From Holacanthus passer (lineage: Eukaryota > Chordata > Actinopteri > Pomacanthidae), in contig JAFREQ010000096.1 of the NCBI GenBank assembly GCA_025331565.1, positions 372,001 to 436,000 on the forward strand: a stretch of DNA of 64,000 nt, written 5' to 3'. The notes beneath the pieces are model-generated. The model had not been told where the DNA came from and ran no database searches. It saw only the letters and a list, made by a program, of their open reading frames with translations. Of this stretch, positions 12,688-26,369 are shown piece after piece. The first letter of the stretch is position 1; each line of letters begins with the position of its first letter. A program made the position numbers and the translations under genes.

Positions 12688-12931
12688 ATGATGTCCAGAA
12701 GCAGCCGTGGTCGTGTTAAAGCCACTGCAGCTCGCTCTGGGGTTGAGGATTTGGCAGAAGTTGCATCAAAGTATCTGAAGGTCAAGCGCATCAGCTTCAC
12801 GACATTTGCAGCAGGCCATTGGAGGGCATGAGGGGCTGGATGCGCTCATCAAAGCCTCCGTCACTGGTGGTGGTGTCAACCCCCACATCCACAAATCTGT
12901 GACCGTAAGAGGAGGGCAGCAGACTGTTTAA
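12688..12931 (+). pseudogene. Histone H2A.Z-like pseudogene
   Basis: The first half reads SRSSRGRVKATAA, then a shortened stretch, then SKYLKVKRIS. This matches the H2A.Z segment running from the SHGRVGATAA region to the DLKVKRIT region. After a frameshift near 12806 the other frame reads LQQAIGGHEGLDALIK, then GGGVNPHIHKS, then GGQQTV and a stop at 12929-12931. This matches the H2A.Z C-terminus (LQLAIRGDEELDSLIK, GGGVIPHIHKS, GQQKTV). The N-terminal tail is missing, about ten residues are lost in the middle and the frame is broken. There are no introns and an AATAAA follows at 12994-12999, so it is most likely a decayed retrocopy. The H2A.Z comparison is from memory of the family. Confidence 0.85.
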
Positions 12932-12999
12932 CCTGTGGAGACTGGAATGTCTCAGAATACATGTCCATCAAGTAGTTAAAAAAATTTGGGTTTAATAAA

Positions 13000-14309
13000 T
13001 CTCTAAATTATTCAGAAGATTAAAGCATTATAAAATTATTTTGCATGACGAGTTTTCAAAAACCATTCTTCTCATAGGAATGGTCAAACAAACATCGCCG
13101 CCATAAATAAAATAAAGCAGATATTTATTCAGTATAGAACAGCACAGCAGCAGAGCAGTCAACCTGAAGTCCTTTCAAGTTCATATTTCTACTCTTCATT
13201 GTAAAGTTTTGTGCATTAGCACATGTTGGTCATTAATTCTGAGTGCATAAGTTGCACAATAACCCACTTTAATTCTGTTAATGTTCTGTTTGTCCGGACC
13301 CACAGGTGTGATGGTGTGGGACTGCCCCTAGTGGTCAAAGCAGAAAATTGGATTTTAGAAAGGTGCCACTCAAGATGTAACAGGTTTGGCATGTAAATCA
13401 CTCATTTTATACAACTCATGACACCAAATCCACATATTTTTATTTAAAATGTTCAAGGTGTGTGTGTTTCAGTGTGTATACAGGAGAATGGTGCTGTTAG
13501 TTTTCCAGTCCATTGTGCCTAAAGTGTGTAGATAGTTTGAGGCCCTGCGTCTTCTCTAACAATACCTCTCTGCCTCAGCCTTCCTGCCTCTGTATCTGTG
13601 ACAGATTCGCCCACACACTGACGGCACGGGGGCGTCAATCTGGTTTCTCTAGCCTGCGTTATCTTGCACACTCTCTCTCTCATTCTCTCTCTCTCTCTCT
13701 CCTCTCTTGTCTTCCTCTGCCACCTCTCACTCACCTCCTGGCTTCCCACTTCTTCCCCCTCTGCCTCTCTATCTGTCTACATACTACGTACAGTATAGAG
13801 GACCGGCAAGGGTGCAGTTCAGCGGCAGCCCCTTTGTGTTTGTCAAGAGCAGTTTCACAGGAGATCTTATCCCCTGTGTTGTTCTCTTTACAGCTGGAAA
13901 AGGTGGCTGAACTACTCTCAGTGGGCTGCCGGGGTCGGACAGTTCAAGCTCAAACTCAGAGATACAATGTCAAGCTCAGTGGGCCAAGTGGAAAGTCTTT
14001 CCAACTGAAAAGCTCTTTCAAACATCTCTTAAGCTGGAGGTCATCGACCCCATGTGCTGAGAAGCCAGTCACCCGTTTAAAGGCTTTGGGTTACATTCAT
14101 AAAGTATCAAAACATAAGAGCATCTCATTCTTTACTATCCCGTCACAGAAAATCTGTTAGATGAGTGTAACTGAGCACAAAATCTGTAGGTGGTCCATTC
14201 ATTCAAGCGCCACATGGATGAAGCAGGTTGAAAACATTGTGAAGGGAGAATTCCTTTTTCCCCTGCAGACAGCCGTCACGTGGTCTAAAAGAACAGTCCA
14301 GAGCCAGAT
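13000..14309. other. Non-coding intergenic DNA with CT-rich tract
   Basis: No gene is recognised. A (CT)n/(TC)n tract lies near 13667-13706. It causes a long but low-complexity open frame (13513-14160) that I do not accept as a gene. Confidence 0.6.
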
Positions 14310-15420
14310 GTCTAAAGCAAATCATGCAAGCAAAACTTTATTCATACAGCACATTTCATTCCAGGTGGAAGCACAATGTGCTGCACAGAGTGTGAGCTAC
14401 CATGGGAGCAGGAGCCGCAAAAATCTATGGGGAGAGTGTAAAGATAAAGGCATAAGTAAACACAATTAAAACAAACACATTAAAAATATCATTAAGAAAA
14501 TAAAATAATTAAGACCAACAACCAACCACTAAAAATAATAACATAAAAAATAAGATTGAATAAAATAATGAAGACCGACAGTCGACCAATAGAAAATAAG
14601 GTGAGACGTGAGTTGAAGCAGTAAAACTAAAATAAAATAATCATTATGATCACTCTTAAAAAGAGATGTTTTATGTTCAGTTTCAAAAGATGATAGCGTC
14701 GGAGCACACCTAACATGATTGGTTGGATGTTCCAGCAGCTTGGGGCATAAAAGCTAAAGGCAGTTTCACCAGTTTTCGTGGAGAATAACCTGATCGCCCG
14801 TTTCCAGATGACCTGAGGGGTATAGCTGGTTCATAGCTCACAAGCATGTCAGAGAGATATGGCGGCGTCAGACCATATCAGACCTTTAAAAATGAGCATT
14901 AAAATTTAAAAATCAATTCTGAAACTTACTGTGTAACGACTTCACCACAGGTGTTAGGATCATATTTCCTTCTTCTAGCTAAATCTGGCAGCTGCATTCT
15001 GGGTAGCTGCAGATGCTTTTTGGATATTCCTGTGAGCAGCACGTTAAAGTAGTTTAGCTGATTAAAGCATGAACAAGCTTTTCATTGGAATGAAATACTG
15101 ACCTTTGCGATATTTGTTAAATGATAAAATCTGGTTTTAACTTTGCTGTTAATGTGGCTCTGGAGAGTCAGCGTGAAGGGATGACACCAAGGTTTCCGAC
15201 CTGTGTGATGATTTTCAGAGATATGTGGCAATTTAATAAAATTATTCAGGATTTCCATCTTGTCACTCTTTAACTGTAAAAAATTACTAGACCTTCAGTT
15301 ACCAATATGTTTTATACAGTCTGATAGTGTGTCAATACATCTCTGATCATCATGGGACAGGGAAATATATAACTGTGTGTCATCAGTGTAACACACAGTG
15401 TGTTTCTTGATAAGTTGATT
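14310..15420 (-). repeat. Old teleost interspersed repeat, about 1.1 kb
   Basis: The left end has the antisense form of a retroelement-like 3' tail (TTTATTCATACAGCACATTTC, close to the common fish TTTATTTATATAGCAC motif). An A-rich stretch follows in which a unit of about 75 bases is imperfectly duplicated (AAGACCAACA / AAGACCGACA). The remainder contains phrases I recognise from a very widespread teleost repeat, such as CTGGCAGCTGCATTCTG, GATGACACCAAGGTTT and TGTGTCATCAGTGTA. The copy is diverged and carries no intact open frame. I do not assign a family name. Confidence 0.7.
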
Positions 15421-17060
15421 GTTCGGTAGGTTAAGTTACACCAAGCACATTTTTTACAGTAAATTTCGTATGTGATTTTAACAGTGGGTTGGTTCTGGCA
15501 GACCAGCTTGTCTCTTCAAAAACATACAGACATACAACAGCAAAGGAAGGCGCTGGCAGCCTGTCTCCACACTTGGTAGCCGATCTAACCGCACAATAGG
15601 TCATGGGTGATTTGTGAGTATTAAAGGTAGCAAAGGTCATCTGCCAGTGTGCTTGTGGTAAGAACTGAATTCACAAAGCACAAATCCTTCAGTGAATACT
15701 ACATTCAGCACAACCGAAAGCTTTATTGATCGGCCTCAGTGCTAATGAGATTGGACGTAGCATTCCTAACACCACCAATATTCTTTGCTCACTAAATCAA
15801 GGGATTAGATTGGCATACACATCCGTCTTATCCCAGCCTGTTTCCATCCATATGTGTCAGGCGGCCTCAAGCGAACAAAGAAGCATAAATGAGAATGAAA
15901 GAAAAGGTAGGACTGAATACGAGAAAAGACCCACCTAAAGGACTTATAGGGCTCCAGCTGAGTCTGTACGCTGAGGTAGAGACACCCACAAAAGAGGAGA
16001 GAGATGAGGGTTGTGATGGGCAGGCCATCACATCCACCAGGAGACAAAAGAGCGGGGCGACAAGCAGCCGATGGACAGAAGGTCCATTTCCACTCGCACA
16101 AAAGAGCCGGGGAGATGAAGCAGATTAGCAGCTCTTTATGCCCATTGTGAAGGCTCTAAATGATAAGATTTACCCCCTTTTTCCATCCCAGCCTGTGTCC
16201 TGTGTGTGTGTGCATGCATGTGTGATGTATCCTCACGCAAGACATCACAAGCTCTTTCTTTTTTTTTTTTTTTCTGTGTCTCATGCACACTCCATCAGGA
16301 TATGCTTCCCGTCTTTTTTTTTTCTTCTTTCACATGCAGGTACACATACACTTTTTCTGAAGGGTCTTTTATTCATCCTCATAGGAAGCACACATGCGAC
16401 AGCTGGCTTTTGAGCTGCTTCCCGTCTTTGTGCTAAACCGTGAATTTGCAGTTTGATGGGAAAGCTCTTAACTTAAACCCCCTCATCACTAAAACACGAT
16501 GTTCTTTTTTATGTTCCTTTGCCTTGAAAATCACTCTTTGCTGGAACAGGCACACTATGTTGCTATAGTCATCAATCACTCGTTCACTGGCCTTAATATA
16601 GCAGCAAAATTACAAACTGTTAGCACTTAATATCTTGACATTATATTACATTATGTTCAATTTCCAGGAGTCGTTTTTTTCTCACCACCTGTGTGTATGG
16701 TCATGAGGGGTTTTATTAACTATTGTTCATACAGGAGTCTGTTGTCAACAGTAATTTCCTCTGATTATACCTTAGTATTTAGTGCCATCTACTGATCGGT
16801 CGATGGCACTACTGACAACAATCCAAGCTCCCATTTTTCCAGATTTCATACAATCCATTTCATAAAATACAAAACATGAAACTATAGTTGTGTCCATCAA
16901 AGATCTACCAGTGTTTATGTTCGGTTTATGTTGTACATATCATTCAAACTGAAGAGTGAAAAGTGACAGTGAAGAGTATTACTATAAAGCTATACTGGAC
17001 CATTTGGCTTTTGCATAGCTCGCTTTCATTGAACTGTTACCTGACTGTATTTCATTTCCA
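15421..17060. other. Non-coding intergenic DNA
   Basis: No gene is recognised. T-rich runs lie near 16257-16275 and 16313-16330. Open frames are short and lack splice support. Confidence 0.6.
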
Positions 17061-17335
17061 GTGGTCGAATGTAACTAAGTACTTTTGCTCAAGTAGGCCT
17101 ACTGTATTGTACCAAGAACAATTTTGTGGTACTTGAAATTTACTTGTGTATCTCCATTTTGTGTCACTCTACGCTCATTTTAGAAGGAAATACTGTACTT
17201 TTTACCCAGCTAGATAGATAGATATGTTTACAAGTTAAAAGTTTAAACCAAAACATATGATCTTTAAGTACATTTTGCTGGTAATAGCCTACTTCTGTAC
17301 TTCTACCTAAGTAAAATTGTGGATGCAGAACCCAT
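17061..17335 (+). mobile_element. Decayed non-autonomous DNA transposon (hAT-like MITE)
   Basis: It starts near the teleost repeat signature CAGTGGTCGAATGTAACTAA and continues with AGTACTTTTGCTCAAGTA, GGTACTTGAAATTTACTTG and GGAAATACTGTACTTTTTACC. It ends with TTCTGTACTTCTACCTAAGTA. This is the order found in a very common fish repeat whose ends are CAGTGGTGGAA-type inverted repeats. The right inverted repeat is eroded here. The hAT assignment rests on the remembered terminus and is an inference. Confidence 0.7.
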
Positions 17336-18239
17336 GAGGAATTTTATATGTACTATGGTATTGTTACCTTTACCAGAATAAAAGATGACAATATTTCTCC
17401 CACTCATGTTTATTTCCTCTGTCTGTTTACTGCAGGTCTGTTCGGCTGTGACCGTGTTGCTCCCTTCCTGTTTCCATGAGTCATGTCCTTGACAATATAT
17501 TCGCCAGACTTTAAGAGAATAAAACTGTACCTAGAGGCAAGTTTGTTCCGGAGGTCTCATATTGAGAACATAAACTACAGAAGTGCTTGGCTTTTACCTT
17601 TTAAGTACTGTATTTCAAACAAGGATAGGAAGAAGGAAGGAAGATATTGACAATTGTTGTACCTTTTGTAAACATAACATAGGAACAAATTCTCATCTAT
17701 TTTTTGATTGTTAAATATTCCAAAAGTTTGGGCAGATCTAGAGTCCCACTTTTTTGAAGCTGCTTACTCTGTCAACTCTTTTAATCTTAAAGATTACAAA
17801 AATTCCAGATGATGGCGCTCTTGAATATTTGATTAATTTCATTGTTCTATTTGCAAAGTTTTTTATTCACAAACGGTATATTTTAAATCACGACCGAAGG
17901 GTCACACACATGACCTCGTCTTTTCAAAAGGTCATATTTTTTCATGTAATATGTTCTTATAAATAGAATATTGACAGATTCAATAACAAATGTTATATTA
18001 ATGATACAGCTAATATATTAATTATTTAATTTCTAAGTATTTCAAATTTAAAGTTGATTTAGAGATCTTTAAAAATGCACTTTACTATTTTGACAAAGAT
18101 ACAACACCTACCAGATAGTCCTACAATTCTCAATTGATTAACAATAATCAGGTATGTTTAATGTACATTTAGTGTTACTCATGCTTATATTCCTATATTT
18201 TGGTTGCTTATGTTACTTATGTTTCTTGTGTTTATGAAT

Positions 18240-18325
18240 ATATTTTGATATTTTCTCTTTCAATGTAAAGCAGAGTTTACTTCTAATTAAATGTGCTATA
18301 TAAATAAAATTGCCATTAAATATAT
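18240..18325 (+). repeat. Retrotransposon 3'-tail remnant
   Basis: The segment reads through AATGTAAAGCAGAG to AAATGTGCTATATAAATAAA. This resembles the 3' ends of teleost LINE/SINE elements (TGTAAAGCACTTTG, then GTGCTATATAAATAAA). It is short and diverged. Confidence 0.5.
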
Positions 18326-18419
18326 ATATTTATATGTGTATATTATTTTCTTCATATGTTTTGTGTCATTTAAATTTGATTTTTATGTTTACCTGAATCT
18401 TTGAATTATTCTCTAGGTA

Positions 18420-18791
18420 AAAAAAATGAGTCATGTCGGTTTCCGTCCTCTGGGGGCGCTCGCGTCCAGACCATGCATGACTGTTGCGTAAAGCGTCGAT
18501 TGCCGAGTCATGGATCGCTGCACTTCAACATGCATACAACAAGGACGACAGTCATAGCAGCATGAGTTCACACTGTTTATAGCAGCAGTGGCACACACCT
18601 AGTTGTGTATCACACAGTCTCTTACTCCGTCACGTTTTAAAGTCTCGTTTATGTTTCGTTAAATCTGTGTGCAGCCGTCTAAAGCTAACAGCTAATAGTG
18701 TTTGTTGCTAGCTTGAGTGCTGTTAACTCAACCTCTGTTGCTGACAGGTGGAGTGTTTTCATCTGGGAAGTTGGCAGCAACAACGCATAAG
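18420..18791 (+). promoter_or_regulatory. abcb6: abcb6 promoter and non-coding first exon (predicted)
   Basis: Composition shifts from AT-rich to CpG-containing sequence here (GGGGGCGCTCGCGTCC near 18454). A consensus donor, GTAATG, follows at 18792, matching the acceptor before 19252 in the next exon. The transcription start is not defined. An alternative first exon is possible. Confidence 0.5.
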
Positions 18792-19259
18792 GTAATGTCA
18801 CAAATAACAACAATGTGTTACTTTATGTCTGAGATCCTCTGAAATACATGTTAATAGTGTTATATTCTTGTTGGAGTGGTTTGGAGTTTATACTTCATTT
18901 GTCATTTATGTGAAGTGTTTGAAATGCTGATCTGCCCACATCATTTGGCAAATATCTTGGTAATGTGTGGGCAATGGGTGGAGTAATTTATGACCACTAG
19001 ATAAAGCAGGTGCAATGGTGAACCATGAAAGACTGGCTAAAATGTCACAGCCCAATATAGCAAAGCCAAGCAGCCAGCCAAGTGTGTGCAGAGACCCTGA
19101 AAGAGAGAGTCTCTTGCTTTGTTTGGAGGATAGTTTTCATTCTGAGACTCTGGTTCATTTTGTTGTGATTGTATTCTAATGTGTATTTAATCTTGCATTT
19201 GATCTATTGCTGTACTTTAAGTCTAATAAAACAATTTGTGTCCCTCCCTAGCTGCAGCC

Positions 19260-22200
19260 ATGGTGTTTATGCAGAGCTACTGTGAAGCCAATTCCTCCAT
19301 CTCCCACACCTGGGTGGATGAAGGCATCGCCCCCTGTTTCTACTTTACACTGGTCCCCGCCATCCTGCTCACTGTCGCCTTCTTCCTCGGCACCATCCAC
19401 TGCATATTCTACCAGAAATATGGCACAGCGATGGAACCCAAGTTCATCCCACGCTCCTGCCTCTACGGTTTCCAGCAGGTCGTCTCTATCCTTCTCCTGG
19501 TCCAGTTTCTGGGTGGGATGGTGTGGCGGGTGGCCAGTGGAGGAGAGCTCCCAGGCTATGTTGTGTTGTATGGTTGCTTTTCCGCAGTGGGCTGGGCCTG
19601 GGCTATAGCCCTGCTCAGGGTGGAGAGACGTAGAGTCCTGTTGATGGACCGGACGAGAGGCCACAGCGCAGCACTGCTGCTCTTCTGGGCTTTGGCTTTC
19701 TCAGCTGAGAACTTGGCCTTCGTCTCCTGGTACAGTCCTCACTGGTGGTGGGGCCTGGAGAACAGTCAGCAACAGGTGAGGAAAGACTGAACGTCACATG
19801 AAATCCACTTGAAGTATTATGTTGATAATAAACCCCCCAAAAAGACATACTCAAGAATGCTTGGTATTTTGTTGCACAAATCCTTATTTTCAGACAGGGG
19901 TTGGTCATGATATTGTACACTGGCATACAGCTTGTGTTCTACAGCATATCTCCATTCCTATCTTTTCAGGACTCAAGCCCTTTCTGATCTTAATGCAAGA
20001 ATGTGCTGATATTGTATGCCCTTATTCTGCATAAGGATAAAGCTCTGTTATTATCATTGCTGTCAATGTTTTATCGTGCTGGTGGTATGTGTTTTAACAG
20101 TCTAATGGGCCAAAGGTTAGTTATTTGTTAGAGAAAGGTGTGTCTTTGGAGTCACTTTACTCAAAGCTGTGCACCCTGTCGTATATCTTATAAGTATAAC
20201 AAACACCAACGTTAGTGAGTGCGAGACTAGGGCCTTTTTTTGCTGAATCATTGCCCCGTCTGACTTTGAGATCCTCAAAACAACACTGTTAACCAATCAA
20301 CAGAGACAAAATCAAGCCCCTCCCATGCTGAGTCAGACGCACTAGTTTCAACTTTGTGCTTATATAATTGTAAGCATGACTTGAAGGTTTTGTGTTTTTA
20401 AAGGGTTCTTTGTATTATTTCATCTGTCCTTATTTTAAGCTGCTGTTTTGTAACATGCAGTACTGCTCCTCACTGTTTATCCTGTATTTTGCTCAATTTA
20501 ATAAAGTCTAAAGCCCCCTTCTTAAAAGGAGCCAAGAATTATTATTGTGTAATTTTCACAGTAACTTGTATGATAATATATTGATTTAAATTACTCAGAG
20601 ACTTGGTCATTGTATAGTAAATGACACATCTAATGTAGTCATCAGTTTAGTCATGTTCTCATACACAGCTGCGCTCTGAGCATTAAAATCACATGTCTCC
20701 ACTATCACATGCTGATTAACTGCGAAATGGTCTCCATATTCATCTGCTGTTAATTGCCTGTGAACCCCTCAGGTGCAGTTTGCTCTGTGGCTGATGCGCT
20801 ACATTGGCACTGGCCTGCTCTTCTTCATTGGTCTCAAAGCTCCGGGTTTGCCGCGGAGGCCATACATGCTGCTGATAAACGAAGATGAGCGTGACATAGA
20901 GAACAGCAGACAGGTAGTGACATGCATATAATACTTCCATTTTGAAGCAATGTCAGGTTGTTCTATATTGTCAACTTTTTTCCTTCTTTTCTAACTCACT
21001 ACATTAAAACATATAACACAACATCATAATTTGCAACAGTTTTTAACATCTCAGACATGCCCTCTAATCCACTGTTATTCACTGTACAATGTTGTGGTGG
21101 GTATTTAATATATTTCTCTGTCTCAGAGCCTTTTGGGCAGAACAGATGAGAACGAGTCGACCTGGCAGGGTTTCAGGAAGAAAGTCCGCCTGCTTGTTCC
21201 CTACATGTGGCCTCAGGGCAACATCTTCCTCCAGCTACTGGTCATCTTCTGTTTGGGGCTACTTGGAATTGAGAGAGCTATTAATGTCTTTGTTCCCATT
21301 TACTACAAGAATATTGGTGAGTGACATGTTTTTTCCAAACCCTGTAGACTCAAATATTCATTTATTTCAGAGTTAAATGGCCCGTTTTTCCAACTACATG
21401 GCTGCAACAAGCCAGAGCCGCAAGCTAATAGTGGTTTTTACTTAATCAATTTGAGCCACAGATTGAAAAACATGCCAAACGCAATGTTGAATGCATACCT
21501 CGTGGCTTGTGGACAGACTCATCAAGTTTAACACATACTGTTCCTCAGGATGTGTAATGTGATGAAACTGAGACATCCTTCTCCTGCTGGTTTTGTGCCT
21601 CCAGAGGGCCAGAGAGAGGAATATAAAACAGCCCAGTGTCAGGCAGCACCTTCCAACTGCCATTTATCGTTTATCTACCTTATCTTCAATCCAAGCCAGT
21701 CTTCAACCCTTTTTGTCTCATTTACCTTTATGTCTTTGTCCCTCTCTCAGTGAATGAACTGACTGATGGCAGCAGCTGGAAGACTCTGGCTACTACAGTG
21801 TGTATTTATGTCCTGCTCAAGTTCATGCAGGGTGGCGGGGCAGGTAGGATCAACTCATTCATGTTCTGAATGCGTAATGTAGAGAGTGGGCTTCGTCGTG
21901 TCATGGAAAGACAGACAAATACTCTACAAGTGATACTGCACATTGATTTTTCTGTCTCAAATCGCATTTCACATGACAAGGCTCGTCCATCACTTTCACC
22001 ATTATCTTCACCTTTTCCCAGGTGCCTCAGGGTTTGTCAGTAACTTGCGCTCTTTCCTGTGGATCCGGGTGCAGCAGTACACCAACCGAGTGGTTCAAGT
22101 GCGTCTCTTTTCCCACTTGCACTCCCTCTCCCTGCGCTGGCACCTGGGCCGCAAAACCGGTGACGTGCTGAGAAGCATCGACCGAGGCACCACCTCCATT

Positions 22201-25200
22201 AACAGCCTGCTCAGGTGAGATGGCGTTGGATGTGAGGGTGGATAAAGGGTGCTGTATTGATTGCAATAGATCATTTCCGTATAACCTTGTGGCTGGCTGT
22301 ATAAAACTATACTACTCATCATCACATTGTATTCTGATGTATTTTATATCAACATTCAGCAATTCACCAGAAAATTCCAGTTGTGTAGTAGGACCAGGGT
22401 TTTTTCTGGATCCTTGTTTTTGTTAAAATTTTTATTCTCCTATTTGAATTTGAAGAGAAAATCAACTCAACTGTCCCTTTTTTCCCCCACAGCTACATCG
22501 TGTTCAGCATCATCCCAACCATCACTGATATTATCATTTCTATCATCTACTTCATAACTTATTTCAATGCCTGGTTCGGCCTTATTGTCTTTGTCTGCAT
22601 GGCCCTGTACCTCAGTAAGTAGTAACCATAGCTATCCAAAATTCCATTGACTTATTTAATAATGTTAGACATTGTGATTAATTTATGTATATGTATAAAA
22701 TTTCCCTAAAAGATTTCTGATAATATTTCCTGCAGCTCTGACCATCATCATCACTGAATGGAGAACTAAGTACAGACGAGACATGAATGTGCAGGACAAC
22801 AATGCCAAGTCCAAGGCTGTGGACTCCTTGTTGAACTTTGAGACGGTACATCAAGCATTGTGTTGTCCTTTTTGGTTCATAAAGAGGTTTCAATAATTCC
22901 AAGATGTCAAATTTTGTTCCACTTATTTTGTTATTTTGTCTATTCAACAGGTAAAATACTACAACGCAGAGAACTACGAGGTCAGTCGTTTTGAGGATGC
23001 CATCTTGAAATATCAGGTAAGCCAGAGGTGACATCAAGTATTGGTAGCATCAAATCTGCATTTGTTCAAGGAGTAGTGAAGAAGCCAGCCCTCTGTTGTG
23101 GCTCCCAATATGCCAATATTGGCACGCGTCAAATGGCTCTTTTCTCATCCTGTTATTAGGTGTCGGAGTGGAAGACCCAGGCATCTCTGGCCATCCTCAA
23201 CCAAACACAGAACCTCGTCATCGGAGTGGGCTTGTTGGCCGGCTCCCTGCTCTGTGCCTACTTTGTGACTGAAGGAAAGTTTCAGGTACTGATCACATCA
23301 ACTTGCCTTTATGACATTTAAAGTATTAGTCCAAATTGAAATCACTTGTGTTGCCCATATTCTTTTATATTCTCTGTTCTCTATTAGAGCCACCCTTTTG
23401 AAACTGAATACTTCTAAGATGATGCTTGAAATAAGTTTAAATGTATGTTGATCTCTTGTCCTAGGTTGGAGATTTTGTTCTCTTTGGTACCTACATCATC
23501 CAACTGTACACTCCCCTCAATTGGTTTGGAACCTACTACAGGTAAGAAGAAGCAGAAATAGCTTTAAATGCATTGAGATTGACTATAACATAGTTAAGAT
23601 CTGCCTTCAAGGTTCTTACTTTTGGTTTAACAAAACATTGAGATTGAATGTTAATTATATTTACAAGGAAATGAAAATTGTATTTTGACCTGAATTGTAA
23701 TTGTGCTTCTGGTTAGTTGTTGTTACTGTTGTTAACTGTTGGTCCCTTTTTGTTTTGACAAAACCGCAGAATGATACAGAATTCTTTCATTGACATGGAA
23801 AGCATGTTCAAACTTTTCGAAGAAGAGGAAGAGGTACTTTGGAAACTGTTTAATGTTTGATCTTTGTTTTCACTTTTTTATGATGATCCATTTTATTTTT
23901 ATTCATAATATTTGTTCGCTTATGCAGGTGAAAGATGAAGTAAATGCAGGGAATTTTCTCTTCAAACTGGGAAAAGTGGAGTTTGAGAATGTTTACTTCA
24001 GCTACACAAATGGGTTGGTACTTATTTCCCCAAAGTTGTCGTGTCAAAGTCAATGTGTAGATACATTTATTTTACAAGACTTTCTCACTGTTTTACAGGA
24101 AGGAGATTCTCAGGGATGTTTCCTTCACTGTACTTCCAGGACAAACAGTTGCTCTGGTAAGTCTGAGAAACAATTTAAATTCAAAATAGAATTAGCTGGA
24201 AATATACAGTTCAACTGCCTGTGCTCTGTTCGTGCATTTTAATTTTCTGTTAATCTCTCCAGGTGGGACCATCAGGCTCTGGGAAGAGCACCATCATGCG
24301 ACTCATCTTCCGCTTCTACAACATTCAGGGAGGCTGCATTAGCATCGATGGCCAGGATATATCAAAAGTAAATGTTTGTTGCCAAAGTTTGCACATGCAG
24401 ATTAGTGATAAATGCAAAACCACAAGACTTTTTTTTTAAAGAGTAGCAAAGTTTATGGGAGCTACTGGCCACCACATCTGTGTGTCGTCAACATGGTAAC
24501 CATATAATTCCAAGTACAAGTGAGCATGCACAGCAGAGGCACATATTAACACGACGTCTACATACTGGAGGTGAACACAGTAACAGTAATGAATACATGT
24601 AAAACAGTCCAATCCAATACATTATCTGTGCAATAAGTTCTACATTTTATGAAGCTTATGATGTTTGTTATTCAACTCTATGGTAGGTTCAACAACATTA
24701 TGAACTCTGGCCACAAAAATTACATTAGAGTTCCAACAGTGCCTCCCTGATCCATTACTTTAATTAACCATTAGCATTATGTGCTTTGCAATATAAGCAA
24801 ATATCAGTGACATAGAAGGATGGGTTAATATATCTCTACCAGAGCTAATTAGCGAGTCCTCATATCTATCAGGAGGCACTGTACATCATTCCATGTGCAA
24901 ATGAAGTCATCTGACTGCGATAAGCATGAATTAGCCCCTTGTTATGTTGCTCTTGAGAATACCAAGAGCAATGAAAGCACAAGTTACAATGTCTTTAATT
25001 TAGCCGTGTGTTTTGCAGGCACACTCTGGACTCGTAATTACTGTGTCTTCCTTGTCTATCCTCAGGTGAAGCAGAAATCCCTGCGAGCTCATATTGGCGT
25101 GGTTCCCCAGGACACTGTGCTTTTCAACGACACCATCCAGAACAACATTCGCTACGGCCGCATCTCTGCTAGCGACCAGGAGGTGGAGGAGGCTGCTATA

Positions 25201-26369
25201 GCTGCTGATATTCATGATAAAATCATGACCTTCCCTGAAGGTGACCTAAAGATGAAATCTCTTGTGTTGTTCTCAAAGTCAGCATTGTGATTTTTGAGTC
25301 ACAATGTTGACTTAGAGTTTTTTTTTGTTTTTTTTTTTTTAATTGATGCGTCAGATATACTGTGGATATTCAAAGTCATGTGATGAAATTTAAATGGCTG
25401 CCATGGTTCTTGGTTTGTCTCAATCCTATATTTTTTTCACCTCCCTTTATTTTTTCTCTGGCAGGTTATGATACACAGGTCGGTGAAAGAGGTCTGAAGC
25501 TGAGTGGAGGAGAGAAGCAAAGGGTGGCTATTGCCAGAACTATTCTCAAAGCACCACAGATCATTCTGCTGGATGAGGTGAGACTGCATAATGGAGCAGT
25601 TGTGACTCTCATGTCATTTGTTAATCAACACTGAATTTGGTCAAACAGTGCCAGTGTTATTTGCATATTGCTGTTCATTTATCAGTTACTGCTCAGCCTT
25701 TATTCAAATGAATGAGCTTTCAGACACATGTTGCCCAACTTGTGTCACTGTCATTCCACTTTTGCTAACATTATTGCTGTCATTTCCAATTTTAACAAAT
25801 AACGTCTCTCTGCAGGCCACATCTGCTCTGGACACACAGACAGAACGTCACATCCAAGCCTCATTGACTAAAGTCTGTGCTAATCGTACAACAGTTGTTG
25901 TAGCTCACAGGTAAGAGATGCATGTACTGTAAGTTTTTTTTTCTGAAAGATTTTACTTTTTTATGTTTTCATTGTTTTAGGAAATCAATGGTTTTATCTA
26001 ATGAGTTGTGCGAATCTCTTATATATATATATAAGGTTGTCCACCATAATTGGAGCAGACCAGATTCTGGTTATAAATGACGGCCGGATTGCTGAGCGTG
26101 GACGGTAAGTGTGCATTATTGACCTTAGGTTCAGTAGTCATACTGATGACCATACAGTCCACCCTCTTTTTCAATGAACTCCAAGTAAGTAACTTTCTCT
26201 CCACCCCAGACATGAGGAATTGCTCCTCAAGGGAGGCATTTATGCAGACATGTGGATGAACCAACAGCAGGCCCTGGACTCTGATTCCTCATCGGACACA
26301 GAATCCAAAGACCGCAAGACTGAGAAACTGCAGCCACCATCAACCTCTTCAGGGCACCAAGGCCACTGA
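19260..26369 (+). CDS. abcb6: ATP-binding cassette sub-family B member 6
   Basis: A half-size ABC transporter of mitochondrial outer, endolysosomal and plasma membranes, linked to porphyrin and metal handling; it works as a homodimer. Coding exons: 19260-19775, 20773-20913, 21127-21316, 21751-21843, 22022-22214, 22493-22614, 22736-22845, 22951-23016, 23160-23285, 23465-23541, 23770-23833, 23928-24013, 24099-24156, 24263-24367, 25066-25240, 25465-25577, 25816-25910, 26036-26104, 26210-26369. They sum to 852 residues (human about 842). Residues 1-200 form the TMD0 region and start MVFMQSYCEAN. The core membrane domain includes GASGFVSNLRSFLWIRVQQY. The nucleotide-binding domain has Walker A GPSGSGKST (about 616), signature LSGGEKQR (about 720), Walker B IILLDE joined to ATSALD across a splice, and H-loop VVVAHRLST. 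All key ATPase motifs are intact. The start is at 19260 because the acceptor AG is at 19250-19251; the in-frame ATG at 19236 is intronic. Confidence 0.96.

Noticed and set aside
13513..14160. Open frame of 215 codons on the plus strand
   Set aside because: It is carried by a CT-rich low-complexity tract, has no homology I recognise, and has no promoter or poly(A) support.
19236..19259. In-frame upstream ATG for abcb6
   Set aside because: It lies before the 3' splice site at 19250-19251, inside the intron, and is followed by the family start at MVFMQSYCEAN.
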